Below the pieces are notes generated by a model that saw nothing but the letters and a program-made list of their open reading frames with translations, did no database searches and was not told where the DNA came from. A stretch of DNA of 64,000 nt from Azolla caroliniana (lineage: Eukaryota; Polypodiophyta), in assembly GCA_043228905.1 (NCBI GenBank), contig JBHGNT010000001.1, forward strand, positions 19,468,001 to 19,532,000. Reading direction: 5' to 3'. A program made the translations under genes and the position numbers. This document shows, piece by piece, positions 42,154 through 56,900 of the stretch. How positions within the stretch are numbered: the stretch's first letter is position 1; each line of letters opens with the position of its first letter.

Positions 42154-42804
42154 CCCCTTGGCTTGGACCAAGAATATCACGTACAGTCCATGCAAGATGA
42201 CAAGGAAATTTGCATGAGCTACAAGTTGGGATGTTGGTTGTAACATTAGCAGGGGATAACGAGTTTGATCATCCATTTTGGGTTGCTAAGATTCTTTAGA
42301 TAATGAAGAATGAAAAAAGCAATCAACTTAAGTCAATTGTGGTCCATTAGTATCATACATCACACATCTTCCCCTTGGCTTGGACCAAGAATATCACGTA
42401 CAGTCCATGCAAGATGACAAGGAAATTTGCATGAGCTACAAGTTGGGATGTTGGTTGTAACATTAGCGGGGGATAATGAGTTTGATCATCCATTTTGGGT
42501 TGTTAAGATTCTTGAGATAATGAAGAATGAAAAAAGCAATCAACTTAAGTCAATTGTGGTCCATTAGTATCATACATCACACATATTCCCCTTGGCTTGG
42601 ACCAAGAATATCACGTACAGTCCATGCAAGATGACAAGGAAATTTGCATGAGCTACAAGTTGGGATGTTGGTTGTAACATTAGCGGGGGATAACGAGTTT
42701 GATCATCCATTTTGGGTTGCTAAGATTCTTGAGATAATGAAGAATGAAAAAAGCAATCAACTTAAGTCAATTGTGGTCCATTAGTATCATACATCACACA
42801 TCTT
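42154..42804 (+). repeat. 217-bp tandem repeat, three units
   Basis: Units start with CCCCTTGGCTTGGACC at 42154, 42371 and 42588 and differ by only a few bases. Each unit contains the last codons of a copia RNase H (KPLGLDQ) fused to a piece of X coding sequence (EYHVQSMQDDKEICMSYKLG, then FDHPFWVAKIL). Confidence 0.93.
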
Positions 42805-43480
42805 CCCCTGATATATTTACTGGAAAGTATTCTTTAGAGATGGTCAAGGACGTTAAAAGCACAAGCAAAAATTGAAGAAGAAAAAATGTACCTAGCATAT
42901 CAACTCTCACACTTGATTTTGTTGATATACTTGTGTATGACTTCTCTTTAACAAAAACAGGCCATCTGAGACAAACTACAATCAAAATATTAAAAGAGAA
43001 GCTCCCTAATGTAGCGCAAGAAACAACACAAAGACAAACAAGAAGCATGTCTCATAACCACATTTCAGTTGGCTAGCAATTGGATGAAGACGATGAATTA
43101 GTCGCCAATAAGGAAGAGGACGAAACTTCACAATGTGCTACAAGTTCATCAGATGGATCTGAAAACGATGGAATAGACTTGGAAAGCGACATTTTTCACT
43201 CATAAACTGTAAATATTGTATTCTAGTTTAAATTGTTAAATACCGACTATATATAGATTTAGATGTTAGTCATTTTGTATATTATTTTGTAAGTTTGGCT
43301 TGCCGCCACCAATTTTCAACATATTAAAAATCAATATATTTATGGAGCATTTTTAAATCTCCTTTATGCATACACATGCCCTTCTTGTGAATCAACCTAT
43401 TTTTGGTCTTTTTTTGTCCTCTTTTACGGGGCATTCTCAAATTGCAACATATTACCTATTTCAAATGTCCTCATGTTTCA
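42805..43480 (+). pseudogene. X copy 3, main part
   Basis: After the last tandem unit the X reading goes on: DIFTGKYSLEMVKDV (about 42807-42852), TLDFVDILVYDFSLTKTGHL (about 42905-42965), RQTTIKILKEKLPN, then QLDEDDELVANKEEDETSQC and DGSENDGIDLES to a stop near 43205. Stops and shifts interrupt it. The conserved GCAACATATTACCTATTTCAAATGTC motif is at 43444-43469. Confidence 0.5.
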
Positions 43481-44978
43481 AGTAATAACATGCAACTATT
43501 AAGCATTTGGGTGATGCAAAAACTCTAGAGGTAGTGTTATAAAACTTATTGTTACGAGCATAATTGTAATTGTAGTTGTGGGCTAATTCATAAGGAATGA
43601 AGGGTACCATGGGAGATCATGTTAAGTATTTCATCAATTGGCTACTTTATATAAAAAAAGCAACCAAGTCTGAAACACACAAGGGCGTAGGGTTTGACCC
43701 TATATAGCAAGTCTCCTTTTTTCTTCAAACTCAAGCATGATCCATGTCCATACACAACAATATGGCACACCAACAAGGGACTTGGATCCGTCTCACCTTT
43801 ACTAAGGGACAATAGGGTTGATTAGCACCCTTTTTTCCTAATGTTCCTCTTTAATTTTGCTCAATGTTAATTAAGTTTCTAACACATTCCCTCTCAAAAC
43901 ACCCCACCATTGACCACCACATTATTTTCTTCAGCCTCCTACAAATTCAATCAATGTTTTTTCTTGGTATAGACAATCATTATTCCACTTACTACAATTC
44001 AATCATTTCATCATTCCTTGTATGCTCTTATCTCAAGTTCTTTTATTATCATAATTTGTAATTAACTCCAACAGCTAGGTTTGAGATTTTTTTGGTTCAA
44101 ATGGTTCAAGTGCTAGAAACGTTTCATGGCTCTATTTGGTTCAATCTTAACTTTCAAAAAATTTAACAATCAAAGTTTAAGACTCCAGAACCGACAAAAA
44201 CTGACTTGTTAACTATTACTAACTAAAACAAATGACAAACCAAACCACACAAATGACAGAAAATAAGCAGTGATACAATTCATTTTTGTTAGACTTATGT
44301 TTTTCGGAAGAGTTTTATAAACATAAAACACTAAGAAAATCAAAGATAAACCAAAAAACAGTTAGCTTCCCCAAGTTTACTTCGTAACTGCTAGAATATG
44401 AATTTTTGCCAACTAAGTTATATTCATGAGACAGAAAGTTTTCAGTGAATGTACTCTACTGGCCTACTTATTTACTTAGCCTACATGTGGGCAATTTCCC
44501 TTTTACAGTTGATATTCAGGGCAAAAAATCAAAACCATATCAGCCCCCAGCAGAATCAAAGAAAAAAAGGACAAATATACATCTTTGTTACATCTTGTGT
44601 TGTGAGAGCTCAACGATTTCCAAACTTCGAAATGGTTCATCTATTGCTGTCATTAAAATACTATCACTTTGGTGCCTTGTTCTTGTGAATCAATGTTCTA
44701 TTATAAGGTCTCAAAACATAACAGTTGATAACCACAAGGTTACATATCAAAACCATTGGGAGTCATAACACTTTCAAAACATAACCATTTCTTTGGTGAT
44801 TGAAATATCATGAAGACATAATATAATGCTGAAGAAACGAACCCTCAGTACCACACATAAGATTTACATTTAATACAAAAAATCTACATTACCCAGAGAG
44901 AATTACGAAGGTTTTCGATGTCGCCCATACTAGTGCGTGAAACAAAAATTCCTTCTTAAAGATAACCAACAGACCCAC
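43481..44978. other. AT-rich spacer downstream of MSH2, no gene recognised
   Basis: Holds only short frames of low complexity. The MSH2 3' untranslated region should lie in the upper part (below 44979 on the minus strand), but I cannot fix a polyadenylation site. Confidence 0.5.
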
Positions 44979-47900
44979 TTACAGAAATTGTTGAAGCCAT
45001 GTATTCCCAATAGCATCTTGATCAAGACCACTTTTTAACCTTTTAATATTGGAAATAGCATCTTCATAGTTCATTTGTTCTAATGGAAGTGATGCAAAGT
45101 CTTTAAGAAACTTTCTTGCACGCGTTGCACCCCATACCACATCATCTGGACAACATACACGTTTGCACTTTGTTCCAACCTATTATATTAATTTCCACAC
45201 GCAAAAAACCCAAAATCTCAACATTTAGAATCATTAAATATAAAACAACAAATGCCTAAGCAACAAACATGAAGAGAAATTTATTTATATAGAACTAAGT
45301 TTTAGTAGGTTTTACTTCTTCCTTGCAACACTCTTCCTTTTGGGACGCATTAGAAAAATCCTCCAATTCGTTAGCTTTTTCACGTGCAAGTTTAATAACA
45401 CTTTCAGGGAAATGAGCAAACTCGGCCACATGAATCCCAAAGCTCTGATCACATGCTCCTTGCTCGACCTTTCATATTATAAACAGTTACAAATTCTAAG
45501 AAATATGCATTAAATGTGAGCACATATCACCTCTATTCACTCTCTCTTTTCCTGACTGTCTCGCTCTCAGAAATAGTGAGCGCTCCCTCTCTCTCTCCAA
45601 TGACCCTGCTAGAGAACTGTTGAAGACAAATTTCAATCCATCTGACATGCACTCACACCCACGGACATCTCAGAATAGTCTCATGACTCACAATTATGAC
45701 ATACAATACCCCTTGAAGGACCAATCACTGTTGTTGATGACAAAGTCCACAAAGACCTTACAAAAAACTCAGATTCAACAAAGGAAGACCATTTCAAGAC
45801 ACCAAAATTTGATGATAAGTACAATTCTTCATCTTCTTCTCTTGAATGCATAGGATATGATCTTACCAAGTCAACTATCAAAGGACTCTACAGTTCCATA
45901 GGATATGATCTTACAAAGTCAACTACTAACGAACTCTACAGTTCCATACAATATGATCTTACCGACTCAACTACAGAAGGAATCTACAGTTTCACATTAC
46001 CATCCATCATACTATCTTCATCTAGTAGACAGTTCTCCAGTCTATTAACATGAAACGCTGGCTGGATACAACTAAACAGCCTCTAGGAGTAATCAAAAGT
46101 ATATGTTCTTCTACCTCAAAGGAGCTTGGAGTATATCTCTTTTGTTGGCAGTATATGTTGCTCTATCCATTGTGGAACAGACTTTTCTCTTTGCAATACC
46201 CAACACATCTTCCATACCTTCCAAATACTCCAAGATACATGGATTACAACTACTTAATCTTATGAAATATGGACAACCTAGCTGAAACCCAGCTTGAACG
46301 AGGAAAACAGTCATCAAATGATTGCATGAGTTATTGGCAAAATGACGGAACGACAAATAACTTTCTCTGCCCTAAATATATATTCCAACATGTGGTTAAC
46401 CCATTTCTTGTGATCACTGGTTCCTCGTCATTCCAACCCTTAAATTTAGTGCATGGCTTCACAAACAAACTAATCCAAAACTGTCCTATCAAGTATCTTA
46501 GTCTGAGATTAATAGTTTTGGGCAACCCATGAACACATGCATGTTGAATGAATATATCGGCTGCCTACATAGCAGTTGCTTCATTTGTAGTGAGAACAAA
46601 ATGTGTCAATTTAGTCAACTGACTAACAGTAACAAACACTGTTTTGAGTTTATGTTGAGTATGAGGCAAACCGAAAACAAAATCCATGGAGACATTTTGT
46701 CATTTCCTATCCATAATGGCCAAAGTTTGCAAAATTCCAAGATAGCTGACTCTCAAAAACTTAGGTCTCAGAAGAAATGCATCAAGAACAGCCACACACA
46801 TCCTTGTTCGAGAATCATAGACCAATAGTAGAGCATAACCAATTCTAAAGTTTTCTCTGTCCCAAATATCCAGCAAACATGGACTATAGGTACAATTCCT
46901 GCTTGTACCCCTTCACAACCAATCTTGCTTTGTGCTTCGGCCAGGAATCAGAAGTGATCTTCATCTTGTAAACCCATTTGCATGTGTTTTCTGCCCTTTG
47001 GGCAACTGCAAGTCTCAAGTGCCATTTTTTCCAAGAGATTCCATCTCTGACAACATGGCTTTATACGATTTCTTGCTGTCCTGTCTGACCATTGCTTCCT
47101 TGAAGCAAGAAGGTTCACTACATTCTGCCACCATGAGATAAATCTACCACATTATTTGAGCTAGGAACAAATCTGTCAGGCTGTCTAGGAGCCCTAGAGG
47201 ATCTCCTGACCCAATAAGCATTGTTTGCTGGCTGTTGAGCCTGCAAATTATCATATTTAACCTGCTGTCATGGCTGTTCCTGCACATTTGATGGCTCAAC
47301 ATAATGTGCAATGGTTGGCTGATATTTCCAGCATCATTTTCTGCATTTGCAGCAGGAATTTTCTCCTGTACAGTGGAAACAATTTGCTCTCCAAAAGCTA
47401 TTGCTTCTCAGAATACAACCCACCCAGCTTCAACCAATGTGGCTAGAGGAAGAACAAAAAAGAAAAGTGAAAAAGTACAGAGGAACAGGAGCAAAAGCAA
47501 AGGCAAGGCTGAAGTGACTTGTTATCAATGTGGTAAGAAAGGTCATAAGAAGCCTGATTACAGATACTACAAAGCTGAATTAGAAAGAACGAAGAACACA
47601 GGTAACAAGAAAAAGGACAGAGAATGAAGCACTTAAAAACTTAAAGGACAAGCACAAAGAGAAGGACAATATGGCCTCTAGTGTCATCATTAAAGAGCCA
47701 TCAGATTTTACTACTATTGCAGCAGATCATTATGTGGCTCGATGATGGCATTCTACATCTTTACCATGTGGCTCATCATTATTGGCAAAGGCTGGCTGAT
47801 CATTTCCAGCCTCATTTTCTGCATTTGCAGGTAAGTTTGCAGCAGGTGTTTGCTGCTGTACAGCGGCACATTTTTCTGTCTAAAAGGTATTTCTTCTTGG

Positions 47901-50900
47901 AATATAACCCTACGTACTTCCTCGGTCTTTTCGGGTTGTTTACGCATGCGATTTTCCCAGAAGATAACATCATTGCTGCGTACTATTTTTCTTTTCTCGG
48001 GATCCCACAATCTATACCCCATTTCACCCTCGTCACCGTATCCTAGGAAAATACATTTGCAGGACTTTGGCTCAAGTTTGTTGTGTTCTTCTTTACGAAT
48101 GTGCACAAAGGACTTGTGCACAGTTTGAAGGGGCAGCACAAGGATTAGGGTTTAGGTCAACCAGAGAGGGAGAGAGTCTGAGTGAGAGACAAAGGGAGAG
48201 AGAGAGAGAGATATGTACGCTGTCTTGGGTACAAAGAGTGTACCACTTTTTTGGTTTTTCGATATTATGTATATACAAGTCAAAAATGTGCTACGAGTGC
48301 ATTCACACTCCTGCACTAATAAAAGGCATGATGGCCCTTTATTCCCAACAACCTCCCACCTAAAGGCAATGTGCCGTGAGAAAAAAAAAAAGGTCAGCTA
48401 AGTCCAAGTATGTACAAAGCTTAACTACATACATCTATCCAACTCCCATCATCTATCAGCAATGAGCAAATTGCTCAGCTGGAAGACCCTTCGTGAGAAG
48501 ATCTGCAGGATTATTATTTGTATGTACTTTGACAAGCTCAATGTTCTTGCTGTCAAGTACATCTCTGATGAACTGATACTTCACCTGTATGTGCTTCGTC
48601 TTTGCATGGAAGACGGGATTCCGAGCTAGCATGATAGCACTCTGACTGTCACAATGAAGAATAGGTAACTCTGGAATGCCAAGATCTCTCACTAGAAATG
48701 AAAGCCATAAAGACTCCTTGCATGCCTCAGTGGCAGCAACATACTCTGCCTCTGTAGTAGACAATGCAACACACTTTTGTAGTCTGGAGATCCAAGAGAC
48801 CGCTCCTGTTAAAGTAAACCACATACCCAGAAGTAAACTTTCTGCAGTCCGCATCCGTAAAACCGACGGCAGATGCCTTTTGCTTTCCAAAGCAAATGCA
48901 CAAGTCCTTTGTGCCTTTGACGTATCTCATAATACCTTTCACCCCTTCCCAATGCTTTTTGCCGGGATTTTCCATGTACCTACTAACCACTCCCACTGCA
49001 AAAGCAATGTCAGGGCGTGTAGTAACTATTGCATATATCAAACTGCCAACGGCTGAAGCATATGGAACCTTAGCCATTTCAGCCTTCTCATCGTCAGATG
49101 TAGGGCTGTCTTCTACACTGAGTTTCAAATATGGAGGCAATGGAACCCCAATTGTTTTCCCCCCTTCCATATTGAAACGCTGCAAAACCTTATAGATATA
49201 CTCCTGCTGAGATAGAAAGAGTACCCCTTTCAACCGGTTTCGGAGTATTCATCACCAAGATCCTTCATATCAAAGCTGCCATGAAGGCTTTGCTTCAATG
49301 AATCCAATGCATGAACATCCTTGCCAGCAATCAACATATCATCAACATACAAAACCAAGATAATCAGGCTGCCATCTCCTGCCTTCTTGGTGTACAAGCA
49401 GTGGTCCACGTGACTTCTACAAAAACCTTGAGACTGCATAAATGTATCAAATTTATGATACCATTCTTTTGGTGCTTGTTTCAACCCAGACAAACTCTTT
49501 TTGAGCTTACAAACCAACTTCTCTTTGCCTTTAGCCACAAAACCTTCAGGCTGCTGCATATATATGTCTTCATGCAGATCACCGTGTAAAAAGGCAGTCT
49601 TCAGATCCATCTGTATGAGCTCCATATCTTCAACTGCAACTAGGCCCAAAATGGTTCTTAATGTAGTCATCTTAACTACAAGAGAGAAGATCTCATCAAA
49701 ATCAACTCCATATTCCTGCTTGTATCCTTTTGCAACCAATCTTGCTTTGTACTTTGGCGAGAAATCAGAAATGATCTTCATTTTATAAACCCATTTGCAT
49801 GGAAGTGTTTTCTGCCCTTTAGGCAACTGCACCAAATCCCAAGTGTCATTTTTCTCAAGAGATTCCATCTCTGACAACATGGCTTTATACCATTTCTTAT
49901 TGTCCTGTCTGTCCATTGCTTCCTTGAAGCAAGACAGTTCGCCACAATCAGTCACCATAACATAATCAGCCACACTGTTTGCATCAGGAACAAATCTGCC
50001 AAGCTGTCTAGTAATTCTAGACAATCTCCTAACCCAATGCTTATTGTTTGGTAGCTGTTGAGCTTGCAAATCATCATTTTCAACTTGCTGTCCAGGTATT
50101 TCAGGCTGCAAATCAGCATTAACAGCTTGCTGTTCTAGCTGTTCACATACATATGTTACGTATGCGTATTAGGTCAATACCTGAATTTCTATGTAATTTG
50201 ATATATGATCTGTGTCGTATGCGTAAGAGGTAAATGCCTCGATTGCGTATTATGTTCACCCTTATTTTGGATGTTTCGTGTGCGTAGAGGCTATATGCCT
50301 TGATTACATATCTCGATTACATCATTCGTAGGCTATGTTATATTAACGATTCATTAATATATGCATATATAATCACTTGTATACATATTTGATCATATAC
50401 ATGTGATAAAAATATGTGTGTGTGTATTAGTATTTATTACGTGATATTGGTATATCAAAGGTTGTCCATTTTGGGGAAAGGAACATGGTGGCCATCCTCA
50501 CATTTTTTGTGCGAAAGGGGGAGTCACGACTCACCATCCTTTAAACAAATTTCTTTTTGTTATTCCCCTTGGTCACCTCGATTTCGCTACATGTTAGAAT
50601 GAAACGAGCATAGCCACAATGATGTTGTGAGCGTAAGGGCTTGACCCACTTCATGTGAGGTCGTCCATATGACACACGCATCCAACATGCCTCACTCGTT
50701 ACATGATTGCGATGCCACCATGAGATCATCATTACAAAAGGCATAAGTAATGACGTAACCATGTGATGGGCCACATGGGCCTACTACGAAAAAGAGGGCT
50801 AGTGTGGCTTGACCATTAGGTTGCACTTTGGGGTATGTCATCGTAATGATGAGACTTAAAGTTGGGTAACGTACCAACATAGTTGTCTAGTTAATGAGGG

Positions 50901-53900
50901 GGAAATAAGGTTTCTCGACACATATGTTTTCATTTAAAAAACATATATGGGCAAATGCCTTCGCATATCTCTCATATGCATAAACATTAAACATTCAAAA
51001 GGGGCAAACCATTTGGTTAGATCAAGTTCTTAATGTATTTTTTTTCAAGGTCTCGAGTTCAAATATGACCAAGACCATACAACATTATTGATAAATATGA
51101 CTATAAAACATGTTTAGACTTTAGGTCTACGTGCACTTCGAGGTCCTCGTAGTAAGACTTAAAAAGCCGAAACCACATGGATGGGCACAAAGACATAGTT
51201 TATTGTTAATATTTTTTCGTGTATAAACTATTTGTGACGCGAGCATACATGGTTGAGCCTCAGGGAGCCGCCATGAAAAAATCGATATAGAGATCAAGGA
51301 AAGACATTCATTTGTCACCCCCATGGTTTTTAAAACACCTTTGTGTTACCATAGTTACCTGATCTCATACGTCTAGAGGGGTAATGACATGAGATCATGA
51401 TATAGATCAACGTTTGCCCATGGTATGTTTACATCACGAAATTATGTTTTGACTATTTGTCTGACCCTATCCTATTTCTTTGCCAGACATTATATTCTAA
51501 TGGCTCATAATAACGACCCGATGACATCCACTCAAGGAATTCCTCCTGGGGCAATCCCCATTGAGTCGTATTTTTTACAAATACAAAATTCCATTAATTC
51601 CACCTTGAACGAGATTTCCGAACTTCGGCAATCTCATAATGTTAGGCACATGTCATTAGTATACGTGATACTAATAGACCCGATGAGTGTCAAGGTGAAC
51701 CATCATTTGTCGTAAAGCCATTTACGAGAGAAAAAAATGAAAGAACCGAAGAAGCAAACTTTGTCAAGGTTTTCAAGGGTCAATTTCTACAACCTCCATC
51801 TTGAACCAAGGCAGGACAAGTTTTAATGAACTTCTCTAGCCGAAAGTTTTCCTCGCTAGAAGACAAGGTTCACTATGCTAGAACCCAAATGCAAAAGTCG
51901 GGTCTAGAAGGGGACAATTGGTTGATAGCTTGTTTTATCAATGGCATCCCCAATTCCCATTATCACTAGATAGTGCAAGATAAGGATCCATAATCCTTCG
52001 AAGAGGCCGTTGAAATAGTTCTTCGTTATCAACGCACTTTGAGGAAGGACCATAACAAAACCAAAGAGCCCGAGACTAAGCAGTCGCAATTCGCTGGGAA
52101 ACGCAAGACACCCAACGAATTCATGGATTGCGATTGTAAGTGACAAAATCCTTTTTGCGTGTTCTACAAAAAGAAGGGTCATACAAAAGAACAATGTCGA
52201 AAGCTCCAACGAAAAGAGCACAACAAAACCAAAGTTGTTGACCACAAAGGTCAGATTCTTGATGTCCTTGAGGTTTATACACATCATTAAGTAGTTGTAA
52301 ATGTTCTTTCTCTCACTATGTATTTGGAACCAATGATTTACTATGTACAAACGGGTATATCAATGGATATCCCGTACCGTTCTTATTTGATTTGGGAAGC
52401 TCACATAACGTTGTGAATGATCGTTTGGTTCAGATACCAACAATGAGTGTCTCCATTTTCAGCCAGTTGTCTTGATGACATAAGTGCCAACCTTGGGTAC
52501 CTTCGGAACAATGCCGTGGTTATTATAGGTGTTGCTCCCATCTTTGCCCGGATTATATCGTGGAGCACCGATTCTTTGCTCCTTATCATGCGAGCAATCA
52601 TTGATACCAAAGGTCTCTCTAAATCTTTCCAATGATTTGCCTTGTTAAGACTCGGTCCCCATGTTTCTATTCCATAGAGAAGAGTTGGTGTGACTAGTGT
52701 ATCAAATAAACATAACTTTGTCTGTGGCTCTTGGAACTGCAAATGTGCACATTGTCTCTCCAAAGCACCAGGGGCTGCATATCCACGAGAAAGTCAGGCA
52801 AAGAAAGAGATAGATCAGCTTCTCCAGGTTGACAGCTAGTGAAGAAACAAACCTGGCTTAGTCTGATTGTAGTAGTCTCCAACAAGAATAGGAGCTTCAA
52901 AATGCAGTTTTCTATCGCTCTTCGGGTGACATGCCCACTTAATTATAGCTGTTGAACCCATTGAGGAAGATTTAAGTTTAATGGCCAGCCACATATACAA
53001 GATGGAGTTAGTGAAAGGGAGGGGGTGGAGCTAGTTATTGTGGGGGATTGAGGATTTGGTAGTCTTGTTCCCTCAATAATTCTTACATTATACATATAAT
53101 GTTAGGTTACAAATACTATCCTCTCATGCTCTTACTTTGCAACCAGAAGCTATCATTGGTCTCGAGAAGGTTTATACTGTGTGCCAAGGTCAACAAAACA
53201 GTGCAAGAATATGTGCATACCCGTATATGAATGCATATGCATATAAGCATACAATGTGTATGTGCGCATATCTAGATGCATATTTAAGTTTCTGCATACA
53301 CATGCATATGATACATTACCATATGTGATGCAACATATTTGTGTCCAGAATTATCACCACAGGATATACAGTCTTTGAGGACAGTTGATTACCTTGTAAA
53401 GCATGGTTAGCTTCTGAGATGCCTTGTCAAGGTGAGCTTTCACATGATAATTTGCAATGCCAACTATCGGGGAACCATTTCCAGACTCTTGATTTTTCTC
53501 CAATGCAGTGAGTTCATGAAAATGGGTAGCAAAAAGAGTAGGTGCCCTTGTCACTTCAGTCAAATGTTCACATATGGCCCAAGCCAAACCTGTATAAACC
53601 AAAAAGGAAAAAGTACCACTCATTGCCAAAAACATTAAAAAAAAATAAACACTCTATTTGTCATTCTCTTGGACGTCCTTTTTCATAATTCTTCACTTCC
53701 TGGCATGAGAGATATTGCACCACTATTACAACACTGCATTCAGTTTTTTCAAACAAGATTGTAATAAAATTTTCAGACCTATCTATTTCCTCCAGTCTAT
53801 TTTTGCTTTACGTTGTAAGATCATGCAGCAACCAATCAAAACTACTAGAATAAAGGTCATATCCAGGACTGAATTTACAAAATGGTGCTCCATGCATGTC

Positions 53901-56900
53901 TTTTGGGGATGATATTTTCTGCATGCAAATTATCGCATAGATAAACTAATTATTCATGTCTAAATGTACTCGACTCAATGCATTAAGGACTCAAAATTCA
54001 TTGATTTCGAAGTTTAGAAGGTAACCACAAAGACTTAACAAACATTTGCATCAGAATACATACATACATACATACATACATCAATGTGCATTTATTTACA
54101 TACATTTATATTGGAAGTCTTTATAAACAGATTGCCATTGACTTACCAAATCCATCATAGGTTGATGTACCTCGCCCCAATTCATCAATAATTATCAATG
54201 ATCTATCACTTGATGCTTTCAGAATTGCTGCAGTCTCAAGCATTTCAGCCATAAAAGTTGATATCCCCCGCAGCTGTATAAATAAAGTAAAATGTCCAGG
54301 ATAATTTGATCACCATCTTTAGTACACATTCTACGAAGCAAAATGCATGTTCAAAAGTACAATAATAAATTTTGGTCAAGCATGCACTAGCCACACCCAA
54401 AAAACTGTGAGATATTCAATGTCATGCCAAAACGGAAAACACCAAATGAACAAAAAACATTATGTCACAAACATTATTTACCTGGCAATCCCCTGCACCA
54501 ACCCTTGCAAAAATCGAATCCCGCACACTTATAGTTGCATATTCACATGGGACATAGCATCCTACTTGGGCCATGAGAACATTAACTCCAACCTAGTAAA
54601 AGAGATAATCTCAACAATCACGACAATTGCTAGCAAACTAAAACGTCACTGCAATTTTCAGATTTACATAACCAATAAGTAGATTAAAACCTGGCGTATA
54701 AAAGTAGATTTTCCACCCATGTTAGGGCCTGTTATGATTTGAAACCAGCTTTTGCCTCGAACCTTGATAGAAAAAAGCTAATCATTTAGGATAATCCAAA
54801 TCATAACAAAGAGAATGCTGGTATGCCTAATTAAGAAGTACCAGAAGACAATCATTTGGAATGAAGCTAACAGTGTCTTGGGCTTCTACACATGGATGTC
54901 TGCTTTCTGTCAGTATGATATCCCCTTCATCCTGGATACATATTAAAACTGAGTCAATTATAGTGCAAATGAGCATTTAATGTAGCTAGTTTGAAGAGAT
55001 TTCCTAGTTAACTCGGTATTGACTGACATAAATTTTTCCTTGTTTCAATTCCTTTTTGACATCTCTGATGGACTGGCCAAGGTAGCTAGTAAATAATAAA
55101 AAAAGATACATGATACGTGGAAATTGCTTGAAGCAAAAGTCCAGTCAGTACATGATGACCTGTAGAAGTTACTTAAAAGACCAAGATACACTGCAATAAA
55201 AAGATGAGTACATGGTGATCTGTAGAAATTAATAAAAAGATCAAGTTCATGACAAATCACAATTTTCATGTATGGTTTTTTTTTACTAGGAGACACTGGA
55301 TATATCAGGTCAAACATTCTAGAATGACTTACAAATTTCTTCTATGTTACAAGGGAAGGCTTCTCCTCAAATCAGCCTCTCTACTACCAAGATATGCCTT
55401 ATAAGATGCAGAGAAAATGTGATGCAAATATGGCAAGATAAACGAGGTCTCACTTTTCGCATACCCAACTTTTACAACTCCTCAATGTGACCCATTGATA
55501 AAAACAACCAGCATTGACCTAAACTTGATAATATAGAAACCTACTACATTATTACACATGACCTACCCAATATATGCATGAAAATTGAGATTCAAATATA
55601 AATGCTAACAATCCACATATGTAGCTGAAAAGGCATTCTTGGAAGAAGGATAACCAGCATTGATCTAATCTTGATAATATAAAAACCTATAGCATTACTT
55701 ACTACTCACAAGTACCTGCTCACTACATGAATATGGAGGTTTGAATATAAATGTTAACAATCCATGTAAAGGAAAAGGCATCATTTGAAATCCTACCGAA
55801 GAAGTGATGAGTGGCCTGACATACGGTGCTGGACTGCTAGAAGAGAGATCAGCAAAACTTGAGAGGACATCTAATTCAGCCATCAGATTTCCAACCCCTT
55901 CAAAGACCTGAACAGAGGGGAAAAAACAAATTTATACAACAAAAATATTTCAAAAAACAATATATCGATAAATTAACAGTTTGAGTATAGAAACTCTACG
56001 CATCTGCCAGATAATAACTTTTTTACCTCCAAAAATGTTGAAGTGACCTCCACCACCTTTGCCACAAGTTCACGTTGGGTGGCTGCATAGTCTTCTGTAA
56101 GTTTCATATACTGCTCACTTGCCCTTTTTAGTTTGGCATTAGTAAATTTTATTCCATCTTTGCGTGTCTCAAGAGAGATATAGTTTGCATTGAGTTGTCT
56201 CCTAACTTTAGGTTCTTCTTTCTTAGTGATCCGGAAAACGTGGCCCCATTGAGAAGTCTTATCAATCTTGAGTACTTTATCAATGGCTAAATCCAGCTCA
56301 ACAGCTGCTGTCTGATGTATCTTTTTTATTCTTTCTTCTACGTCATCCCTCTCAGTCTTTATGTTTTGCAAGTTAGAATCATATCCGGCTGAAATAATAT
56401 ATTCACCCATTTGTATTTGTTCAAGATCAACAGCTGCCTCAACAAGACCTTCGAACTTTCCAAGATGATCTGCACTTGTCCAAGTTCTTAAGGAATTCAA
56501 GAAGCGTTCCTTAATCAAGGTATCGCATTCTCCTTCATAATGCTCAAGTATGTCCCTAATGAAAGGAAGCCTAACAGCAGCCTGCATTGCAGAAATGAAA
56601 TATTACAGTATCCAACTGTATTAAAGAAACTCACAACCCAATCCAAAAAAAGGTAATGATGGTAAAAGTTTGAAACTCATATTTTTGACACTAAGAGCTA
56701 TTCACTGCGTATAGCCATTTATTGAATACTTCCTCCTCCCCATCCTATGGATACCTGATAAAGTTTCACAATATCTTGTAGGGAGGCTTTTCTCTTGTCG
56801 ACTTTCCTTATCAGCCTATCAACATCTGGAATTCTTTTCAAATGTTGGCGCATATCTTGCCGAAGAGCTGCATCCTCCACAAAAGCTTGGACAAGATCGA

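Larger units (their letters stand above)
45469..53392 (-). other. MSH2 intron 11 (7.9 kb) filled with mobile-element fragments
   Basis: Donor at CTTTACAAG/GTAATC (53393/53392), acceptor at GAAAG/GTCGAG (45469/45468). Phase 0 on both sides. It separates the ATPase helix exon (THFHELT) from the exon starting [14 protein letters not shown]. Contents, high to low coordinate: a short unassigned stretch, a LINE tail, gypsy gag-protease, unassigned AT-rich sequence, copia P, copia R with a gag piece, a gypsy integrase fragment, and a coding-like block with a 48-bp repeat. Confidence 0.9.

Noticed and set aside
53354-53635. MSH2 pieces as separate small genes or a pseudogene with frame breaks
   Set aside because: Each break coincides with a GT-AG intron, and the exons join in frame to 948 codons with all key motifs.
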